From assembly GCF_001949145.1 (NCBI RefSeq), contig NW_019091415.1, forward strand, positions 1,435,862-1,460,416: a stretch of 24,555 nt of DNA, in the 5' to 3' direction. Shown here piece after piece: positions 19,975-24,555 of the stretch. A program made the translations under genes and the position numbers. Each line of letters starts with the position of its first letter. The first letter of the stretch is position 1. A model generated the notes under the pieces. It was not told the origin of the DNA and ran no database searches. It saw only the letters and a list, made by a program, of their open reading frames with translations. This stretch comes from Acanthaster planci (Eukaryota; Echinodermata; Asteroidea; Valvatida; Acanthasteridae).

Positions 19975-20121
19975 ATTTCGCTCGCGTGTTGTGATTGGCC
20001 AATGCACTGCGAACTCTTGGAGGCGCACTATTGTGAATCGCCCGTATTGGTCAAGCTGTCATACGGCTGACAACAACGACCTCTCAGTTTAGTACTGTTG
20101 TCAGTGTTCTGTGATGTGAGT
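19975..20121 (+). promoter_or_regulatory. Candidate CCAAT-box promoter and first exon end
   Basis: The palindrome ATTGGCCAAT (19994-20003) gives a CCAAT box on both strands, and a further ATTGG is at 20046-20050. An initiator-like TCAGTTT (20084-20090) follows at a plausible distance, and a donor GAT|GTGAGTAAG (intron from 20116) would end a short first exon. The segment is richer in CpG than its surroundings. No downstream coding exon was identified, although an acceptor-like CCCTGCTTCAG occurs near 20787. This is inferred from motifs only. Confidence 0.3.
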
Positions 20122-20476
20122 AAGCCAAAGTTCAACATTTTAATTTAATATGATTTAAATGACCCCCCCCCCAAACATCTAACCATATCAAGAAAGAGCA
20201 CAGATCGCAAAGGCAGAGTAAGTACTTCCAGTTGAATTAGGCAACATTTTCCTATGGGGCTTTGTACATGTCTCTCTGTAAGCACCGTAAAACAGAGCTG
20301 TTGAAGTGATAATCCTCGACACCATTTAATGAAATATGCACTTGCCTTTTAATGATTTTTCATGGTGATAGTGGTCTTGATTGGTTGGTTTGTATTTTCT
20401 CTTTTCTGTTAATCGTGTGTCCCTAAAGAGCTTAATTTTGGAAATCTGTTAAGTCAGTTGAGCAAAAGCTGTAGAT

Positions 20477-20514
20477 GTGTATAAACCGGCATCAAATTTG
20501 ATGCCGGGGTACAC
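20477..20514. repeat. Perfect 22-bp palindrome in a 38-bp hairpin
   Basis: Bases 20486-20507 (CCGGCATCAAA followed by TTTGATGCCGG) are a perfect loopless palindrome. Outside a short mismatch, GTGTA (20477-20481) pairs with TACAC (20510-20514), extending the symmetry to 38 bp. It is not a histone 3' stem-loop and matches no motif I know. It may be a mobile-element footprint or a cruciform-prone site. Confidence 0.8.
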
Positions 20515-20908
20515 AAATTTACTGCTTGAAATTTCTTAATAAAGACAGTCTATACATTTATCTTCTGTACATGCAGAGCTACATTGTATAACACTATAGA
20601 GCCACTGCTTGAAATTGCCAGAGCATTTTGCCCACTTACAGTATCATTCAGTATCCCCTCTCAGCCTATGTTAGCATCAGAGAAGAGACAGGCATAGATG
20701 GCAGACTGATAGAAATATGGTGTACATACATTCTGCTTTCAGATTCACTGATCGAAATGTAAATATTATGCAATTTCCCTGCTTCAGGACCAGCTAAGGA
20801 TCATCGTGGAACACTGTGAGTGACTAGGCAACCGAGGGCCAACATGCCAAAGACAAAGAGCCAGTGAAGTGTCTATGGAGCCAAGAAAGACATCCGAAAG
20901 CATTGTTT

Positions 20909-21051
20909 CCGTTAAAAAGACGGAAGGCATAAAAATTTCCGTAAAACGAATTCCGTAAATTTACAGATTTCTGTTTAGGGAATTATTTTTCGAGTTCGTA
21001 TTTTAACGAAATGAATTTAAAAAGGTCCGTGAAAAAGACGGAAAAATAACG
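20909..21051 (-). repeat. Second ~30-bp-period array, inverted relative to 16807-17074
   Basis: CCGT, the reverse complement of ACGG, recurs with A-rich sequence after it at 20909, 20939, 20970 (as CTGT), about 20997 (decayed) and 21027, with steps of 27-31 bp. The 16 bases 20946-20961 match, in reverse complement, 16801-16817 of the first array with one base inserted. Extra CCGT and ACGG words lie between the periodic ones. It is therefore the same repeat family in opposite orientation. Confidence 0.6.
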
Positions 21052-21576
21052 GGACAGAAAAAAAGCAATTCTTCATCTGCGTACGAGACCCCCGAATTCC
21101 ACTATTCTTCATGTATTTTGGATTTTCAGAAGTTATAAGTCAATTTTTGGCAGGATATTTCTCTGTAAGGTCATGTCATATTTCAGTTTTCATAAGTTGC
21201 TATGCTAGCAAATATTTTTCACCTAAGGCCTTTTTAAGCGTAGAGTTTTAAGAAGTAACTGAAAGAAAAAAAATAGTACAAATTCTAAAATTTCTGCACG
21301 TAATTTTTCTTATCTAAGGGTTCCGGAAGCGCGCCGTCGGGTCAGCTTTCATAATCAGGCTCTATGGNTCTCGATACCAGACACGATGATCCTGACTACT
21401 TTATGAATCAAGGGTTCGGTATCAACCAAAGTCCACGTGGCCAAGACTGGAGGAGTTCCTCCAGTTTTCTGGGAAAAGTTGAAATATTCTGAAGTTGTCC
21501 GGTCTATATATCGATTTTATTTTCAGTTCCCACCCAGAGCTCATGAAAGATTGTGGTGTCTTACCAGTGGTAATAA

Positions 21577-21974
21577 TTGATTGCTGATATTGAGCAGATC
21601 CAAAGACGGGGGACAAGAATTCTTCCCCGACAGAGGAGAATGGAGATGCCCTACCTTGATCGACTTAAACAGTTGAACTGGTGTTCTCTCCAGTCCCGAC
21701 GGGACTATCTATACTGGTGTCTTTTGTTGCTAAAGCTATGTATCGTAACGTTACATGCAGTTCCGTGGTAGAACATATTCATATCAACTCCCGGCATATT
21801 GATGATTTAAGATTTTCTCATCTTGTAGCTAGAAACAATTGCTTACATCGCTATCCAATCCATATACTCCCTCGTTTATGGGAGACACTCCCCAGAGCCC
21901 TTCAAACTGCCTTATCGATGGGTTCTCTCTCACAGTTCTTAAGGCAGCTTAAATTGTGTTGTAGACTAAATTAA
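21577..21974 (+). pseudogene. LINE reverse transcriptase ORF, C-terminal tail fragment
   Basis: The frame from 21577 contains ADIEQIQRRGTRIL, PYLDRLKQLNW and LQSRRDYLYW. After a frameshift near 21730 a second frame continues with AKAMYRNVTCSSV and ends with PRLWETLPRALQ and a SLSQFLRQLK stretch before a stop at 21972-21974. These blocks are the usual region after the RT domain in CR1/L2/Jockey-type LINEs (an IQRRATK motif, then PRxWNxLP near the end). The RT catalytic core and endonuclease are absent: an in-frame stop lies at 21574-21576 and no homology is visible upstream. 5' truncation is normal for LINE insertions. No long poly(A) or microsatellite tail directly follows the stop. Confidence 0.75.
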
Positions 21975-22232
21975 CACGGTTTAAAAAATTCCCAGTTTGC
22001 TGTCTATGTAGGATGAGTGTCAAACTTCATTCATTTATCTGTTCAAATTAATTTGCTCTGTTCTGCCCGTAAAGGCCGTGTCCGAAACGGGCTTCCAGAG
22101 CTACGGTTACTGTAGGTCTATTGTCTGCGCGTCTCCACGCATTTCCAATGGAGCGAAGACCTAGACCTAGCTCTAGACAAGAGATCGGATGCGTATATTT
22201 GGCATTATGAACCAATAGTTAAGTTGAAATTA

Positions 22233-22260
22233 ACAAATACGCTAATTCTGAATGTCATTT
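22233..22260 (+). repeat. Dispersed repeat, copy B
   Basis: Matches 17335-17362 with one mismatch, in direct orientation and 4898 bp away. It lies about 260 bases downstream of the LINE fragment's stop, so copy A could mark the 3' end of a related non-autonomous element, but no shared flanking structure was found. Confidence 0.75.
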
Positions 22261-23307
22261 TTTTTACCATATGCAATGTAATTTATTTTACATAATGGAC
22301 GTGGATAAAGTTTTTACCGGTGCCTCATGGGATTAATGTATGGGCGCACCAGTACTGACACCATTACCGTAGGCTATGCACCATTACTGGACCGAGCCCA
22401 GTCTAATGTCACAGTGGCTTTCTTCGTTTTCATGGGGGTCCAGCGCTGAACGGCTATACCACTTGTGACTGAAATTGTAGGTAACAGTCTTCATGAATGC
22501 AGTGCGTCTGTTTTAAATAAGACTGAGGTCAGAAGTAAATGGATCGGGTCTTTTGTGCACTTTTTACAGTAAAATATTTGTGTAAACTCCTCACCAAGCA
22601 AATGCACAGAGCAGATCAACCTTGACACCGGCATGGATAGCTTTTGTGAGGCGGTGCATTACGAGACGCTGTTTCACCTTCCATTCTGGGTCGATCACTG
22701 GCCTCGGTAACATTTTGTACAAGATGTGAAGTTGGCATTTATGTTACGAAAAGCATAAGGCTGCATGGTTTCTCAGCTTTGAATCCTTGGCGGCCCTTGC
22801 TGGCTCCCGGCCAAGCGTCCATGTGTATCTGTTGTCAGTAAAGTATTTCTCAACTCTTGCGTTTGCGGTAAATGCTTCGTGGATTTGGATGTTATTTATT
22901 CAGCTGAGCTTCACTGTACTGTAAATTAGCCCCACCAATGACTAGGGAGGACAAACAGGGAAGACTTATGTGAGAGCGTAGTCTTGTTCCAGTTTGATCC
23001 TCTCAGACGATTCCGTTATGATTGAAAAAGTGGTCGAATTGAGCCCATCCATTTTTCTCTTTATGTTTAAGACAGCTTGGGAAACGAAAACAATTGAACT
23101 TATAAGAAGTAATGTCATTTTCGAAGACACAAGAAATATTACATCTTGGCCATCCAAATTGCGCTGTATATTGGCCATGACATCATTGCGGAATTTCATG
23201 CAAGTAGTCATACAATCAAGAGCACCAACATGTACATTTACATGTACGTCAAGGTGAAGCTACGTTAATCACGCACCAATGGGTTCACCCACCCTTACAC
23301 AGCTATA
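22261..23307. other. Non-coding stretch
   Basis: No gene called. Antisense-overlapping open frames at 22966-23257 are the longest. The minus-strand one has a hydrophobic run near its middle (TLLLISSIVFVSQAVL) and stays open upstream to about 23262, but no family is recognised and neither strand has convincing exon boundaries. Confidence 0.45.
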
Positions 23308-23608
23308 CTTGTGGGGTATTTCCTTTGTTCTCGTGTACAAAACTTCCACATAACACGCAAAAAATTTCAAATCACTCCAATTTAAACCAAATTCAGCTCC
23401 CTGGGTTGAAATTTCGACTGTATGTCCCTTATGCCTATATAAAACACTTCAACTTGCGACGGATTTTTACCCATTAAAAATTTTCCCTTTTTGAGTTATT
23501 TCCAAATATCAGTTTCGTGAAATTCTTGTGGGGTATCAATTTGGTACCCCACAAGGTAAAAACTGGCCTTGTGGGGTACTTCTCATTGTTCCGGTATCCC
23601 ACAAGGCC
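23308..23608. repeat. Nested inverted repeats built on CTTGTGGGGTA
   Basis: CTTGTGGGGTA occurs at 23308-23318, 23525-23535 and 23568-23578. Its reverse complement occurs at 23545-23555, and a variant at 23595-23605. Pairs form hairpins: an 11-bp perfect stem with a 9-base loop (23525-23555), and a 15-bp stem with one mismatch and a 14-base loop (23565-23608). The outer copy at 23308 with the inverted copy at 23545-23555 would bound a 248-bp MITE-like unit. No target-site duplication was confirmed. Confidence 0.65.
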
Positions 23609-23722
23609 CCATGTGCAAGCGCTGGACTACATGTACATTGGAAGCCTGACTTGTCACCCGACCGGGTGCGGGAAGCGCCGTTGTCGCCTGCGTTTAGACT
23701 AGGCACCCTAACTGTAGGGGCT

Positions 23723-23758
23723 ATGGCGCCGCTGCTTCCTGACGTGATGTCTCATTGG
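23723..23758. promoter_or_regulatory. Compact promoter-like motif cluster
   Basis: Within 36 bases lie ATGGCGCCG (YY1-like, 23723-23731), CTTCCT (ETS-like, 23735-23740), TGACGTGA (CRE/ATF-like, 23740-23747) and ATTGG (CCAAT box, 23754-23758). They sit inside a CpG-rich island of about 250 bases in otherwise AT-rich DNA. This combination is typical of TATA-less housekeeping promoters in animals. No adjacent gene is recognised on either strand inside the window, so this is motif evidence only. Confidence 0.3.
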
Positions 23759-23859
23759 CACTTGTCCCGTCTTGGCTCCCACCTTGACGTGCCGATCCCT
23801 CTGGCGTGCCGCCCGGGAATTTGCGAGCTCGATTACGGGGCTGAGGTCCCACTTTAAAT

Positions 23860-24555
23860 TAATTAGGCTGTGTAGCCGCTCGTGTGCGCCTTGGCCTACC
23901 ACGCGGCATTTCTTCCTTTCGTTGTAATACTACTCAGGACCCTCTCGGAGAAATCCTCTGTTACTACTGGCAAACTCAATCAACGATTTCCAAAGTCCGT
24001 CTATGAAGTGTGATAATGTCCCCAGGAATTATATGTATTCATCCAAAATATCTATCAACAAGAGACGCTGTTACGGTTTAATCAGACTCTCTTCAAGTAA
24101 TCTACAGAGGGCGTGCTTCATGCAACGCTAGTACGAGTAGAAGCTAGGGATCAGATAACTTTCTGTATAAGTTTTCACACCATACGTTAGGCAACAAATC
24201 ACTCATTTTGTCTAGTTGTAGGACCCTGGATCCCGCACCAGCGGTAAGGTCTTCTCATTGGTCTTTGATTCAGTGTCAGAATCATTCTATTATGGAAGGT
24301 TTTAATATGAATCTAAGGGGGTAAAATAGGGTCCTTTTTACCGCACATGTGACACTGTGAAAAAAGCACACAGAAAACGCCAAGTTTTGCTGATTTATTT
24401 ACATAAACTTATTGTTTAAAAGATGGTTGGAAACTATCATATAACGTCAATTTAACCCTACACGGCCCATTTCCTTTATAGGAATAACATTACCACCCCG
24501 CTTTGGCCAATTCAGGTGGATTCAGCGGCAAGGTTTGCAAGAAATGCTTCAGTAA
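23860..24555. other. Non-coding right end of window
   Basis: Nothing coding recognised. CTACAGAGGGCG near 24103 is the reverse complement of CGCCCTCTGTAG near 5107, a 12-bp inverted match that may be a terminal motif of a dispersed short element. Confidence 0.5.

Noticed and set aside
22966-23257. Overlapping ORFs on both strands, one with a hydrophobic segment
   Set aside because: No family match, no splice-site or promoter support, and both strands open at once over the same bases.
23528-23857. 109-residue plus-strand ORF
   Set aside because: Its first part is made of the CTTGTGGGGTA hairpins and the rest lies in a CpG-rich segment where stop codons are rare; the minus strand is also partly open.
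1-24555. CRISPR array, tRNA, rRNA or bacterial operon
   Set aside because: No exact short repeats with regular spacers, no TTCGAATCC-type tRNA arm in a cloverleaf, no rRNA-like sequence, and no closely packed ORFs with ribosome binding sites.

Overview
The window looks like a stretch of nuclear genome from an invertebrate animal, probably marine (cnidarian, mollusc, echinoderm, hemichordate or lancelet type). The reasons are AT-rich sequence with almost no long open reading frames, consensus GT-AG splice signals, and decayed Ty3/gypsy, LINE and DDE-transposase copies of the kinds common in such genomes. There is no bacterial, viral or plasmid gene organisation. Two single unresolved bases (18879 and 21367) are assembly gaps or low-quality calls. 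The species cannot be named from this sequence alone.

Layout. 1-3245: decayed Ty3/gypsy-like LTR retrotransposon material, all on the minus strand. A reverse transcriptase, RNase H and integrase run from 3245 down to 885, followed by an imperfect 100-bp tandem duplication (403-602) and then by a separate gag fragment that leaves the window at base 1. 3246-6050: mostly non-coding, with three phase-compatible candidate exons of an unidentified plus-strand gene (3912-3962, 5220-5283, 5733-5806) and a retroelement gag-like fragment (5867-6049). 6050-12400: no recognisable gene; it holds two strong minus-strand splice donors, a TTTG-rich low-complexity tract, a GAGTC/AP-1-like cluster and a C-rich patch.

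12506-14858: the most informative locus, a frameshift-riddled minus-strand copy of a multi-copy DDE transposase-like family. It shows a basic N-terminus, Cys/His clusters, an RNase-H-like core with two clear catalytic-type aspartates and a DGIGGTVK block, and a small C-terminal domain. A perfect heat-shock-element-like repeat lies inside its decayed 3' part.

15064-24555: no intact gene. It contains two arrays with a ~30-bp period and a TTTTACGG-type core, in opposite orientations about 4 kb apart. It also holds several hairpins and palindromes, a TATA-box candidate, a CCAAT-rich candidate promoter, the C-terminal tail of a LINE reverse transcriptase ORF (21577-21974), nested inverted repeats (23308-23608) and a small promoter-like motif cluster (23723-23758).

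No set of genes here works together as a pathway or defence system. The window is best read as intergenic or intronic DNA built from layered, mostly dead mobile elements, with one possible host gene tail near 4-6 kb. The DDE-type family and the paired 30-bp arrays are the parts least covered by standard annotation.
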